NCBI GenBank assembly: GCA_005888325.1 | Contig: VAWU01000061.1 | Span: 1 to 53,282 of the forward strand | Length of the DNA stretch: 53,282 bases | Source of the DNA: Actinomycetota bacterium | GTDB taxonomy: Bacteria > Actinomycetota > Acidimicrobiia > Acidimicrobiales > AC-14 | Direction: 5' to 3' | Part shown: positions 34,425-41,785 of the stretch, one piece after another | How positions within the stretch are numbered: the stretch's first letter is position 1 | How the letters are laid out: every line of letters starts with the position of its first letter | Translations under genes and position numbers: made by a program | Notes under the pieces: generated by a model | The model's input: the letters and a program-made list of their open reading frames with translations, nothing else | Databases searched by the model: none | What the model was told of the DNA's origin: nothing

Positions 34425-34540
34425 TCGGCAGCTGGACCGGGCTGGCGAGTTCCCGCCAGACACCGCTCGGGCGACAGTCGGGGAATGGTCCCTCCCGACG
34501 CAGGACGTTCGGACCCGAGTCCTCTTTCAGCAGATTCGTG

Positions 34541-34566
34541 CACGGGGGCGCCTCGGCGCCCCCGTG
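34541..34566 (+). terminator. Strong I-shaped terminator hairpin
   Basis: CACGGGGGCG-CCTCGG-CGCCCCCGTG is a 10-bp perfect stem that can tighten to 11 bp with a CTCG tetraloop. There is no U-tract, as is common in high-GC actinobacteria. It separates the leader RNA from the small gene at 34589. Confidence 0.75.
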
Positions 34567-34588
34567 TCGCGCGTAGTGTGACCGGCCG

Positions 34589-34804
34589 ATGGCCCGCCCC
34601 ATCCGCTTCGAGCACAACCGATGGCTGGGCGACAAGCGCAACCAGCGGGCCCACGACCTCGACCATGTCGTCGACCGCTGTCGGATCGACGAGCTGATGG
34701 AGTCCGAGCAGTTCGCCGCCTTCGGTCCCGACACGCTGCCCGAGGCGCGCAACCGCGGCTATCGGGCATGCCCCCACTGCGCGGGCGATCCCGGTCCCGC
34801 GTGA
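34589..34804 (+). CDS. Small Cys-motif protein of unknown function
   Basis: 71 residues. PIRFEHNRWLGDKRNQRAHD at the N-terminus suggests a short beta element. The end, PEARNRGYRACPHC, resembles the recurring GYRPCxxC zinc-binding turn of Ada-like metal-binding modules. TAGTGT at 34574-34579 lies 9 nt before the ATG with no SD, so it is probably leaderless and separate from the upstream RNA. The stop overlaps the amidohydrolase GTG by 4 nt. Function unknown. Confidence 0.75.
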   Translation: MARPIRFEHNRWLGDKRNQRAHDLDHVVDRCRIDELMESEQFAAFGPDTLPEARNRGYRACPHCAGDPGPA

Positions 34805-35643
34805 AGGCGATCGACTTCCACGTCCACCTCTCGACGGTGGAGTGGATGGTCGACTCGCTCGGACCGCTGCGGGAGGCGACCGAGCGCCACTTCCGCACCG
34901 AGGTGCCGATCCGCACGGTCGACGAGATGGCCGAGGAGTTCCGCGCCGACGACGTGCTCGGTGTGTTGCTGGCCTGGGACGCGGAGAGCGCCATGGGCCT
35001 GCCCCCGCTCACCAACGACTTCGTGGCCGACTGCGTGCACCGCCACCCCGACGCGTTCGTGGGCTTCGCCTCGGTCGACCCGTGGAAGGGGAAGGCGGCG
35101 CGCGACGAGCTGCGGCGGGCGGTCACCGACCTGGGCCTGTGTGGTCTCAAGCTCCACCCCAGTTGCCAGGGCTTCGCACCCAACGAGCGTCGCTTCTACG
35201 ACCTCTACGCCGTTGCCGTCGAGCTCGGCATACCCGTCATCTTCCATACCGGCACCACCGGATTGGGGGCAGGAGTGCCCGGGGGCGGAGGGATCAAACT
35301 CGGTTACTCGCGGCCGATCCTGCTCGACGACGTGGCGGCCGACTTCCCCGAGCTCCAGATCGTCGGCGCCCACCCCTCGTGGCCTTGGCAGGACGAGATG
35401 TTGGCCGTGGCTCAGCACAAGACGAACGTGTGGATCGACCTCTCGGGTTGGTCGCCGCGCCGCTGGGCCCCCGCGCTCACTCAGGCCGTGCTCGGTCCGC
35501 TGCAGGACCGCGCCCTGTTCGGCACCGACTATCCGTTCATTCGCTTCGCCAAGTGGCTCGACGCCTTTCGTTCCCACGAGCCGTCATCCGAGGTGGAGGA
35601 GAAGGTGCTCCGCGAAAATGCGAGGAGGCTTTTGCACATCTGA
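34801..35643 (+). CDS. Amidohydrolase-family (amidohydrolase 2) hydrolase/decarboxylase
   Basis: 280 residues from a GTG overlapping the previous stop. The metal site opens with IDFHVHLS (HxH). GLKLHPSCQGFAPN and PVIFHTGTT supply further ligands, IVGAHPSWPW the next His, and LFGTDYPFIRF the final Asp. This is the ACMSD / 4-oxalomesaconate hydratase-like branch, which decarboxylates or hydrates ring-cleavage products. The next gene, an alpha/beta hydrolase-like protein, starts 17 nt downstream. Confidence 0.9.
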   Translation: MKAIDFHVHLSTVEWMVDSLGPLREATERHFRTEVPIRTVDEMAEEFRADDVLGVLLAWDAESAMGLPPLTNDFVADCVHRHPDAFVGFASVDPWKGKAARDELRRAVTDLGLCGLKLHPSCQGFAPNERRFYDLYAVAVELGIPVIFHTGTTGLGAGVPGGGGIKLGYSRPILLDDVAADFPELQIVGAHPSWPWQDEMLAVAQHKTNVWIDLSGWSPRRWAPALTQAVLGPLQDRALFGTDYPFIRFAKWLDAFRSHEPSSEVEEKVLRENARRLLHI

Positions 35644-35660
35644 CGGGTAGGTTCGCCCCA

Positions 35661-36428
35661 GTGGAGACCAATTTCGAGGCGGACGGCCTCCGATTGAACG
35701 CGTACCTGGCCCTCCCACCCAGGGGCGGGGCGCGCCTGGGCCTGGTGCTGTGCCACGGGTTCCCCGCCGGGCCCCGCGGCGGCGCCACGTCCGGTCAGAC
35801 CTACCGGGAGCTCGCCGACCGCCTGACCGTCGAGCTCGGATGGGCCGTGCTCACCTTCAACTTCCGCGGCACGGGCGCCTCCGCCGGAAACTTCTCGTTG
35901 GGCGGGTGGCTCAGCGACCTCAGGGCCGCCATCGACACGTTGCTCGCTGCCGACGGGGTCGACGCGGTGTGGCTGGCCGGGTTCGGGGTCGGCGGCTCCC
36001 TTGCCATCTGTGCGGCCGGCGAGGACGAACGCGTGCAGGGGGTCGCCGCCTTCGCGGCACCGTGCGACTTCGCCGACTGGGCCGCCGACCCCACCGGCTT
36101 CCTCGCCCACGCGCGCGAGATCGGCGTGATCCGCGATGCCGCCTTCCCGCACGACCAGGAGGCGTGGGCGCGGGAGCTGCGCGAGATCCAGCCTCTCGCG
36201 CTCATGGGCAAGGTCCCGCCGCGACCGGTCCTGCTCGTGCACGGTGACGACGACTCGGTGGTGCCGATCGAGCACGCCCGCGAGCTCGCCGAGGCGGCCG
36301 AGGGCATGGTCGACATGCGGCTCCTCAGCGGCGCCGGGCACCGGCTGCGCCACGACCCGCGGGCGGTGGCCGCGCTGCTCGGCTGGCTCGCCCGTCAGGC
36401 CCGCCCCGGCGGGTCGGAGGAGTCGTAG
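35661..36428 (+). CDS. Alpha/beta-hydrolase-fold protein lacking the nucleophile serine
   Basis: 255 residues from a GTG; TAGGTT at 35648-35653 lies 7 nt upstream, so a leaderless message is possible. The fold is of the dienelactone-hydrolase/acyl-peptidase type: LVLCHGFPAGP, FNFRGTGASAG, VLLVHGDDDSVVP with the acid, and GAGHRL with the base. The nucleophile elbow reads GFGVGG (codons 107-112), so the serine expected at codon 109 is glycine. A Ser follows at 113 but not at the elbow tip. Either a non-catalytic member or one with altered chemistry. Its 3' end overlaps thiE by 34 nt tail-to-tail. Confidence 0.85.
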   Translation: METNFEADGLRLNAYLALPPRGGARLGLVLCHGFPAGPRGGATSGQTYRELADRLTVELGWAVLTFNFRGTGASAGNFSLGGWLSDLRAAIDTLLAADGVDAVWLAGFGVGGSLAICAAGEDERVQGVAAFAAPCDFADWAADPTGFLAHAREIGVIRDAAFPHDQEAWARELREIQPLALMGKVPPRPVLLVHGDDDSVVPIEHARELAEAAEGMVDMRLLSGAGHRLRHDPRAVAALLGWLARQARPGGSEES

Positions 36429-37042
36429 GCGGCGTCGATCAGGTGGCGGAGGGCACGCGCCGCGATGCGCGGCTCGTCGGCGTCGGTGAGCCAGCGCACG
36501 ACCACGAAGCGCCGGGCACCGGCGGCGAGCATCGGTCCCACGGTCTCAGGCGTGACCCCGCCCGTCACGAAGAAGGGGTGGGCACTCGTTTGTGCCGCGA
36601 GCGCGAGGTACCCGAGGCCCGTGCCCGGCCGTCCAGGCTTGGTTGGCGTCGGCGACACCGGGCCCGCGGACACGTAGTCGACGGGCTCACCCGCGGCCGC
36701 GTCCAGCTCGGCGGGCGCGTGGGTCGAGAGCCCCACGATGGCGTCGGGCCCGAGCAGGCGCCGGGCGAGCGCGGGCGGCGCGTCGTCCTGGCCGACGTGC
36801 ACGCCGTCCGCCCCGGCTTCGGCGGCCAGATCGGGCCGGTCGTTGAGGATGAACGGGACGCCGAGGTCGTGGCAGACGCGCCGCGCCCGGCGGGCCACGT
36901 CGAGCAGCGGCCGGGCTTCGAGGTGCTTCTCGCGCAGCTGCACGAGGTCGACGCCGCCGGCGACGCACGCCTCGAGGAAGCGCTCGAGATCGGGGCGATC
37001 GGGCGTGCAGAGGTAGAGCCGCCGCTCGCCGAGCGCGATCAC
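36395..37042 (-). CDS. thiE: Thiamine phosphate synthase ThiE
   Basis: 215 residues. It joins HMP-PP and thiazole phosphate to thiamine monophosphate in the cytoplasm. TIM-barrel motifs: LVQLREKHLEARPLL, FILNDRPDLAAEAGADGVHVGQDD (pattern), VGLSTHAPAEL, YVSAGPVSPTPTKPGRPGTG, and VTGGVTPETV for phosphate binding. It lies 3 nt after thiS on the same strand. The usual thiG between thiS and thiE is absent here and must be elsewhere. Confidence 0.95.
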   Translation of the reverse strand: MIALGERRLYLCTPDRPDLERFLEACVAGGVDLVQLREKHLEARPLLDVARRARRVCHDLGVPFILNDRPDLAAEAGADGVHVGQDDAPPALARRLLGPDAIVGLSTHAPAELDAAAGEPVDYVSAGPVSPTPTKPGRPGTGLGYLALAAQTSAHPFFVTGGVTPETVGPMLAAGARRFVVVRWLTDADEPRIAARALRHLIDAAYDSSDPPGRA

Positions 37043-37045
37043 GGG

Positions 37046-37246
37046 CTACCCGCCGGCGACGGCCCGGACGAGCTCCAGCCGGTCACCGTCGACCAGCCGG
37101 GTCGTGGTGGTGTCGCGCCGGTCGACGGGTGCGCCGTTGCGCTCGACGAGCACCCACCGCCGACCCAGGCCCAGATGGGCGAGCAGGTCGTCGACCGTCG
37201 CCCCCTCGGCCAGCTCCACGGGGTCGCCGTTCGCGGTCACCTTCAC
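37046..37246 (-). CDS. thiS: Sulfur carrier protein ThiS
   Basis: 66 residues with a beta-grasp (ubiquitin-like) pattern: MKVTANGDPVEL, TVDDLLAHLGLG, VLVERNGAPVDR and GDRLELVRAVAGG. The C-terminal Gly-Gly is the site of thiocarboxylation in thiazole synthesis. Upstream only 53 nt separate it from the divergent ABC gene, too little for a TPP riboswitch. Confidence 0.95.
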   Translation of the reverse strand: MKVTANGDPVELAEGATVDDLLAHLGLGRRWVLVERNGAPVDRRDTTTTRLVDGDRLELVRAVAGG

Positions 37247-37299
37247 GAGCGCGAACGTACCCCCTCACACTCGTGCTCCCCGTGGCCGATACTCGCGGG

Positions 37300-38253
37300 G
37301 TGAACCCCCCCGATCATGTCGTCGAGCTGGAGCACGTCAGCCGGCGGTTCGGGACGGCGGTGGGCCTCGCCGACCTGAGCCTGCGGGTGCCGACCGGCTC
37401 GGTGACGGTGCTGCTCGGGCCCAACGGCGCCGGGAAGACCACCGCGGTGCGCACCATCACCGGAGCGCTCGACTGCGACACGGGGCACGTGCGCGTGTTC
37501 GGGCACGACCCCGCCACCGAGGGCGAAGCGGTGCGCGAGCGCTGCGGGGTCGTCTCGGCCAAGCCCGCGCTCTACGACCGGTTGTCGGGACGCGACAACC
37601 TGCGCTACGCCGCCGAGCTCAACCGGCTGGGGCCCGGCGCCCCGATCGACGCGAGCGCGGCGCGCTTCGGCATCGAGCACTCGCTCGACCTCCGCGTCAG
37701 TGGGTACTCGACCGGCATGAAGACCCGTCTGGCCTTGGCGCGCGCGGTTCTCCATGACCCCGACCTCCTCCTGCTCGACGAGCCCACGTCGGGCCTCGAC
37801 CCCGAGTCCGCGCATGCCGTGCTGCGGCTCATCGACGAGATGGCGGCAGGCGGCAAGACCGTCGTCATGTGCACCCACCTGCTGCTCGAGGCCGAGGGAC
37901 TGGCCGACCAGGTCGTGATCCTCGACCACGGGCGCGATCTCATGTCGGGCACCCCCGGGGACCTCGTGCGGCGCTTCTGGCCCGACCCGTCGGTGACGAT
38001 CGACGCGGAGGACCGCTTCGCGCTCGACGGCGTGGCCGCGCTCGCCGGCGTGAAGAGCTACGAACGCAACGGTGGGCCGGCGAAGGTCACACTCGACGAT
38101 CTCGCGCGCGTGCCCGACCTCGTCGCGCAGCTCACCGCGGTGGGTGCGCGACTGACACGCGTGACGCCCCACGAACCCACGCTCGAGGAGCTCTATTTCG
38201 CGGTCCGCCGCGAGTCGGGCGCCGCAGTTGACCGCATCGAGGAGGTCGAGTGA
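37300..38253 (+). CDS. ABC transporter ATP-binding protein (ABC-2 type)
   Basis: 317 residues from a GTG at 37300. Walker A GPNGAGKT, Q-loop region VVSAKPALYDRLSG, a variant signature YSTGMKTR, Walker B LLLLDEPTSGLDP and H-loop CTHLLLEAEGLAD. A C-terminal domain of about 90 residues is typical of CcmA/DrrA-type ATPases. The stop overlaps the permease GTG by 4 nt. The pair should export a lipid, antibiotic or sodium-like substrate; not identifiable from sequence. Confidence 0.93.
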   Translation: MNPPDHVVELEHVSRRFGTAVGLADLSLRVPTGSVTVLLGPNGAGKTTAVRTITGALDCDTGHVRVFGHDPATEGEAVRERCGVVSAKPALYDRLSGRDNLRYAAELNRLGPGAPIDASAARFGIEHSLDLRVSGYSTGMKTRLALARAVLHDPDLLLLDEPTSGLDPESAHAVLRLIDEMAAGGKTVVMCTHLLLEAEGLADQVVILDHGRDLMSGTPGDLVRRFWPDPSVTIDAEDRFALDGVAALAGVKSYERNGGPAKVTLDDLARVPDLVAQLTAVGARLTRVTPHEPTLEELYFAVRRESGAAVDRIEEVE

Positions 38254-39101
38254 GCGACCACCGGGGCGGGGCGGGCCGGCAGTCGTCGCGGGTGTGGGTG
38301 GTGGCGCGGACCGACCTGCGCCAGCTGCGACAGAGCCCCGACTTCTGGGGGCCGATGCTCGCCCTGGCCGCGATCTTCTTCATCATCGCCCCGGCCGTGC
38401 TGCTGTTCGCGGTCACCCACATCAGCGAGGGCAGCGTCGTGCAGAAGGTGTCGTCGACGCTCGAGATCCTGCCCGCGTCGGCGCGTGCCTCGGTGCCGGC
38501 AGGGTCGCCGGAGGCGCGTACCTCGTACGCGCTCGCGGTCTTCCTGTTCGCCCCGCTCGCGGTGATCGTGCCGATGACGATCTCGACCGCGGTGGGTGCG
38601 AACATCCTCGTGGGCGAGAAGGAGCGCGGCACCGGTGAGTTCCTCGCCCACAGCCCTGCAACCGAGCGTGAGATCTACCTCGGCAAGATCATCGCGAGCC
38701 TGGTGCCCGGCTATCTCACGACCATCGTCGGCTTCTTCGCCTACGCGTTGATCGTCAACGTCATCGTCGGGCCACAGGTGGGCGGCTGGTTCTTCCCGAC
38801 CGGCGACTGGTGGGTGCTGATGTTTTGGGTGGTGCCACCCTTCCTGGCGCTGACCCTGTCGGTCGTGCTGCGTCTGTCCGCGCGCGTGCGCAGCGCGGCC
38901 GCGGCTCAGCAGGCCTCCGGCCTGGTGACGCTGCCGCTCATCGTCCTCTCGTACGCGCAGTCGAGCGGCGCGATCTTCGGCTCGGGAACCTCGGGCCTCT
39001 GGCTGGGCGCGATCTCGTGGGCGGCCGCCATCATCGGTCTGCAGCGTGGCTCGCGCGCGGTGACCCGCCCGCGGCTGTTGGGCGTGGACGCGTCGCGCTA
39101 G
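38250..39101 (+). CDS. ABC-2 type permease
   Basis: 283 residues, GTG overlapping the ATPase stop. Six hydrophobic segments: one after the cytoplasmic N-terminus (FWGPMLALAAIFFIIAPAVL), then a large external loop, and five toward the C-terminus (FLFAPLAVIVPMTI and others). The sequence VGEKERGTGEFLAHSP after helix 2 is the characteristic cytosolic loop of ABC-2 permeases. Partner of the preceding ATPase. Confidence 0.9.
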   Translation: MSDHRGGAGRQSSRVWVVARTDLRQLRQSPDFWGPMLALAAIFFIIAPAVLLFAVTHISEGSVVQKVSSTLEILPASARASVPAGSPEARTSYALAVFLFAPLAVIVPMTISTAVGANILVGEKERGTGEFLAHSPATEREIYLGKIIASLVPGYLTTIVGFFAYALIVNVIVGPQVGGWFFPTGDWWVLMFWVVPPFLALTLSVVLRLSARVRSAAAAQQASGLVTLPLIVLSYAQSSGAIFGSGTSGLWLGAISWAAAIIGLQRGSRAVTRPRLLGVDASR

Positions 39102-39109
39102 ACGGCCGT

Positions 39110-39781
39110 TCAGTCGGCCCGGTGGAACGTGAGCCGGACGGGGGCGTCGCCGCGAATCGTGAACCGTCGCTCGTGCACGAGAGTGTGGTGACGCGGGGCA
39201 CAGCAGGATGCCGTTGTCGACTGCCGTGACGCCTCCGTCGGCGAAGTGGACGACGTGATGCACGTCGCATGTGCGCCGCCAACAGCTCGGGAACCGACAT
39301 CGCCCGCGATCGCGCACCATGATCGCTCGACGTTGCGCAGTGCTCCAGACGGGTGTTCGTGTCCCGAGGTCGAGCGGCTGGCTCGGTCCTCGCACGAGAT
39401 GACGGACGACTCCGCAGTCACAGGCCACGCGGCGGAGGGTCTCGAGACCGACCGGCGAGCCGTCGACCAGCTCGGCGACACCTCACCCGCCGCGAAGGCG
39501 CGGCGAACGGTGGGCCGGCGACGGATCTCGTGGGCGACCCGCAGCTTCTCCTTGGCCGTGCCGCGCGCCAGACCCACGCGCCAGACGACCCAGTCGACGC
39601 AGGACAGCGCGCCATCAGCCGCCCATCCGGCGCGCCGATCGATCTCCGCGAGGAGCGTCAGCCATCAGCACTGCGCCGCCGCCAGCTCGCGTCCCGTCCG
39701 GAGCAGCTCTGTGGCCAGGTCGGTGGTGGACCGACATTCGGGATCGTCGGACACCTCCGCGATGAACGCATCGACCGCCAT
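39110..39781 (-). pseudogene. Decayed DUF222/HNH endonuclease (13E12 type)
   Basis: The ATG at 39781 opens a frame with DUF222 character that hits an in-frame TGA at 39667-39665 (between AAAQC and WLTLLAEIDRR). The same frame then continues WRVGLARGTAKEKLRVAHEI and AAGEVS. Near 39.48 kb it switches frame, with most of the central DUF222 region deleted, to PVGLETLRRVACDCG, RDRGRCRFPSC and the HNH core CDVHHVVHFADGG. After LLCP a second shift restores RHHTLVHERRFTIRG to the stop at 39110. At least one nonsense and two frame changes make it non-functional. A SOS box survives upstream. Confidence 0.88.
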
Positions 39782-39836
39782 GGCTCACTCCCCGTCCTTG
39801 CGCGAGCGCGCTGCGCTCAGCCGTCAAAAGGGGGAA

Positions 39837-39852
39837 GCGAACGTGTGTTCGA
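39837..39852 (-). promoter_or_regulatory. LexA (SOS) box upstream of the decayed DUF222/HNH gene
   Basis: GCGAACGTGTGTTCGA matches TCGAAC-N4-GTTCGA at 11 of 12 defined bases and is 56 nt from the ATG at 39781, almost the same distance as the box at 189-204 from its gene (59 nt). No intact -10 is obvious beside it, in keeping with decay of the gene. The next gene, on the same strand, ends at 39884 just upstream of it. Confidence 0.75.
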
Positions 39853-39883
39853 GGCTACTACGTCGACGCGGCGGGTCAAGCGC

Positions 39884-40459
39884 TCAGCGCTTTGCCTTGG
39901 CCCGGGCCTTCTGCTCCTTCTTGTAGGCGCGGACCGCGGCGAGGCTGTCGGGGCCGTCGATGTCGGCGACCGAGTAGTGGCCGGGCTGACCGTACGGGCC
40001 GGCGGCCTGCTCCCACCCCTGCGGCTTGACGCCCAGGCGCTTCGCGAGGAGCGCGGTGAAGACGCGCGCCTTCTGCTCACCGAACCCCGGCAGCTCGCGC
40101 AGGTTGGCCACCAGCTCGTCGCCCGTCGTCGCGCTCGCCCAGACCCGGCCGGCATCACCGTCGTACTGCTCGACGATGCGCCGGCTCAGCTCCTGGGTGC
40201 GATCGGCCATCGCGGCCGGGAAGCGGTGCAGCGCGGGGCGCTCCTTGAACATCTCCCGCAGCTCGTCGGGGTCGCGTGACGCGATGTCGGCCGCCTCGAG
40301 CTTGTCGCCGAGCCGCTGCTTGAGGTCGTACGGCGAGTGGAACGCCTTCTCCATCGGCACCTGCTGGTCGAGCAGCATCCCGATGAGCAGGGCGAGCGAG
40401 TCGTTCTCCAGGAGCTCGTCGGCTTCCGTGTCTCCGGTCAGCGGCAGCTTCGGTGTCAC
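39884..40459 (-). CDS. HhH-GPD-type base-excision DNA repair protein
   Basis: 191 residues from the GTG at 40459 (MTPKLPLTGD, matching the usual family start); a start at 40483 adds 8 residues. Helical glycosylase-like fold: DSLALLIGMLLDQQVPMEKAF near the N-terminus and the helix-hairpin-helix LRELPGFGEQKARVFTALL. No Fe-S cysteines. The family is annotated as endonuclease III-like, but activity is unproven. The Lys/Ala-rich C-terminal tail is probably disordered. It is followed by the decayed HNH gene. Confidence 0.9.
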   Translation of the reverse strand: MTPKLPLTGDTEADELLENDSLALLIGMLLDQQVPMEKAFHSPYDLKQRLGDKLEAADIASRDPDELREMFKERPALHRFPAAMADRTQELSRRIVEQYDGDAGRVWASATTGDELVANLRELPGFGEQKARVFTALLAKRLGVKPQGWEQAAGPYGQPGHYSVADIDGPDSLAAVRAYKKEQKARAKAKR

Positions 40460-40514
40460 GAGCGCCACCCTAGGCGTGACCACAGGGCGATGTGCTCGCC
40501 GCTGGGTCTCCCGA

Positions 40515-41768
40515 CTAGCCGTCGAGGGTCGGGTCGATCCCCAGTGCGACCTTGCCGATGTACTCGTGCGCCTCCACGGGCGAGAACGGCTGCATGAAGG
40601 GTCCGGCGCGGGCGTCGCGGTAGAGCCGCGAGAGAGGGCTGGCGGTCATGTAGCCGGCGCCGCCCGAGACCGACAGCGCCCGGTCGACCACCTCGATGGC
40701 CTTGCGGTTGACGACCAGCTTGGCGCACTGGAACTCCTTGTTGAGCCCGTGCAGGTCGTCGAGGGTGACCTCGCCGACGCGTCGACGCACGAGGTGCTCG
40801 TCGATCAACCGGCCCACGCTGTCGAGCAGTCCGCGGCAGGTGGCGAGGTCGACCTCGATCTCGGCCACGAGGTGTTGTACGCCCCGTCGCTCGGCGATCG
40901 GTCGGCCGCTCGGAGCCTTCGTTCGGGTGCGTGCCATGTCGACGACCAGGTCACGCGCGGCTTCGGCGATGCCGAGCGAGGTGCACACCAGAGAGAAGTT
41001 CGCCCCGCTCGCGATGATCAGGTTGAGCTGGTCGAAGGTGCCCCAGTCGGCGTCGTCGGTAAGAAAGAGCTCCTCGGGGACGAAGCAGCTCTCGTACACG
41101 ACGTCGTGGCTGCCGGACGCTCGCATCCCGAGCGCATCCCAGTTGGACTTGATCTCCTGGCCGGCTGCGCCGCGGAACACCATCGTCGCTCCCATGGTGT
41201 ACGTGTTGTCGGCTCTGCGGCGTCGAGCGGGCACGAAGAAGATGTCGGCGATCTCCGAGAGCGTTCCGAAGATCTTGCGGCCGCTGAGCGCGAGGCCGCC
41301 GTCCGTCGTGCTGACCTCCGTGAGCGGGTGTCGAAGGTCGGTGCCGGGCTCGGTGGCGTTCGCCATGGCGATGGCACCCTGCCCGAGCAGTTGCATGAAG
41401 CCCCCGAGCCGCTCCACCTGCTCTTGATCCCCGTCCTCTTGTACACCGCGCAACGTTCGAGCGCCGATGAGGCAGAACGTCAGGTGCATGTTGGCTGCGA
41501 TGGCCACTGACCCGTCGCCTCGTGCGAGCCGGTTGAGCCCCACCCCGAGGTCGTGGAACGACGTGAGGCCCCGGCCCCCGAACTCCTCGGGGACGGGTGC
41601 GGTGAGGAAGCCGCTCTCCTTCATGGACTCGAACGCTTCCCGGGGGAACGTTCCGGCGCGGTCGTGCTCATCGGCCCGGACCGCGACCTCGGCGGCGTGT
41701 TGCTCGGCGAGGTCGACGAACCACCGCCCCGCGTCGGTGAGGGGCGCGAGCGCGAGCGTAGGGTTCAC
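40515..41768 (-). CDS. Acyl-CoA dehydrogenase-family flavoprotein (possibly DszC/HpaB-like)
   Basis: 417 residues from a GTG at 41768. Acyl-CoA-dehydrogenase fold with VPEEFGGRGLTSFHDLG, ANATEPGTDLRHP in place of the TEPxAGSD block, SGRKIFGTLSEIADIF, and ALGMRASGSHDVVYE, the GMRATGSxxV motif shared with DszC-like monooxygenases. The C-terminal SVSGGAGYMTASPLSRLYRDARAG pattern fits both. So it could be a true dehydrogenase or a flavin-dependent monooxygenase. It lies 17 nt after aceE on the same strand. Confidence 0.85.
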   Translation of the reverse strand: MNPTLALAPLTDAGRWFVDLAEQHAAEVAVRADEHDRAGTFPREAFESMKESGFLTAPVPEEFGGRGLTSFHDLGVGLNRLARGDGSVAIAANMHLTFCLIGARTLRGVQEDGDQEQVERLGGFMQLLGQGAIAMANATEPGTDLRHPLTEVSTTDGGLALSGRKIFGTLSEIADIFFVPARRRRADNTYTMGATMVFRGAAGQEIKSNWDALGMRASGSHDVVYESCFVPEELFLTDDADWGTFDQLNLIIASGANFSLVCTSLGIAEAARDLVVDMARTRTKAPSGRPIAERRGVQHLVAEIEVDLATCRGLLDSVGRLIDEHLVRRRVGEVTLDDLHGLNKEFQCAKLVVNRKAIEVVDRALSVSGGAGYMTASPLSRLYRDARAGPFMQPFSPVEAHEYIGKVALGIDPTLDG

Positions 41769-41785
41769 GTCGTTCCCTCTCCGGC

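Larger units (their letters stand above)
34360..34566 (+). ncRNA. Candidate structured leader RNA with full-length anti-SD complementarity
   Basis: About 205 nt from the predicted start to a strong terminator, in the only gene-free stretch over 300 nt in the window. AGAAAGGAGGTGGTCC (34362-34377) can pair with the entire actinobacterial 16S 3' end (GGATCACCTCCTTTCT) with a single G-U. GGTCCAGCTG (34373-34382) can pair with CAGCTGGACC (34429-34438). Further stems are CTGGCG/CGCCAG (34442-34459), GTCGGG/CCCGAC (34477-34499) and GGAC/GTCC (34503-34522). A 14-codon ORF lies inside the first loop. No open frame of normal gene quality crosses it. I cannot assign a known RNA family. Confidence 0.6.

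Noticed and set aside
34360-34440. Fragment of a 16S rRNA gene, because of AAAGGAGGTG
   Set aside because: The block is the complement of the 16S 3' end, not the 16S sequence itself, and flanking bases do not match rRNA or tRNA.
37247-37299. TPP riboswitch upstream of thiS
   Set aside because: Only 53 nt lie between thiS and the divergent ABC gene, too short, and no conserved TPP-box sequence is seen.
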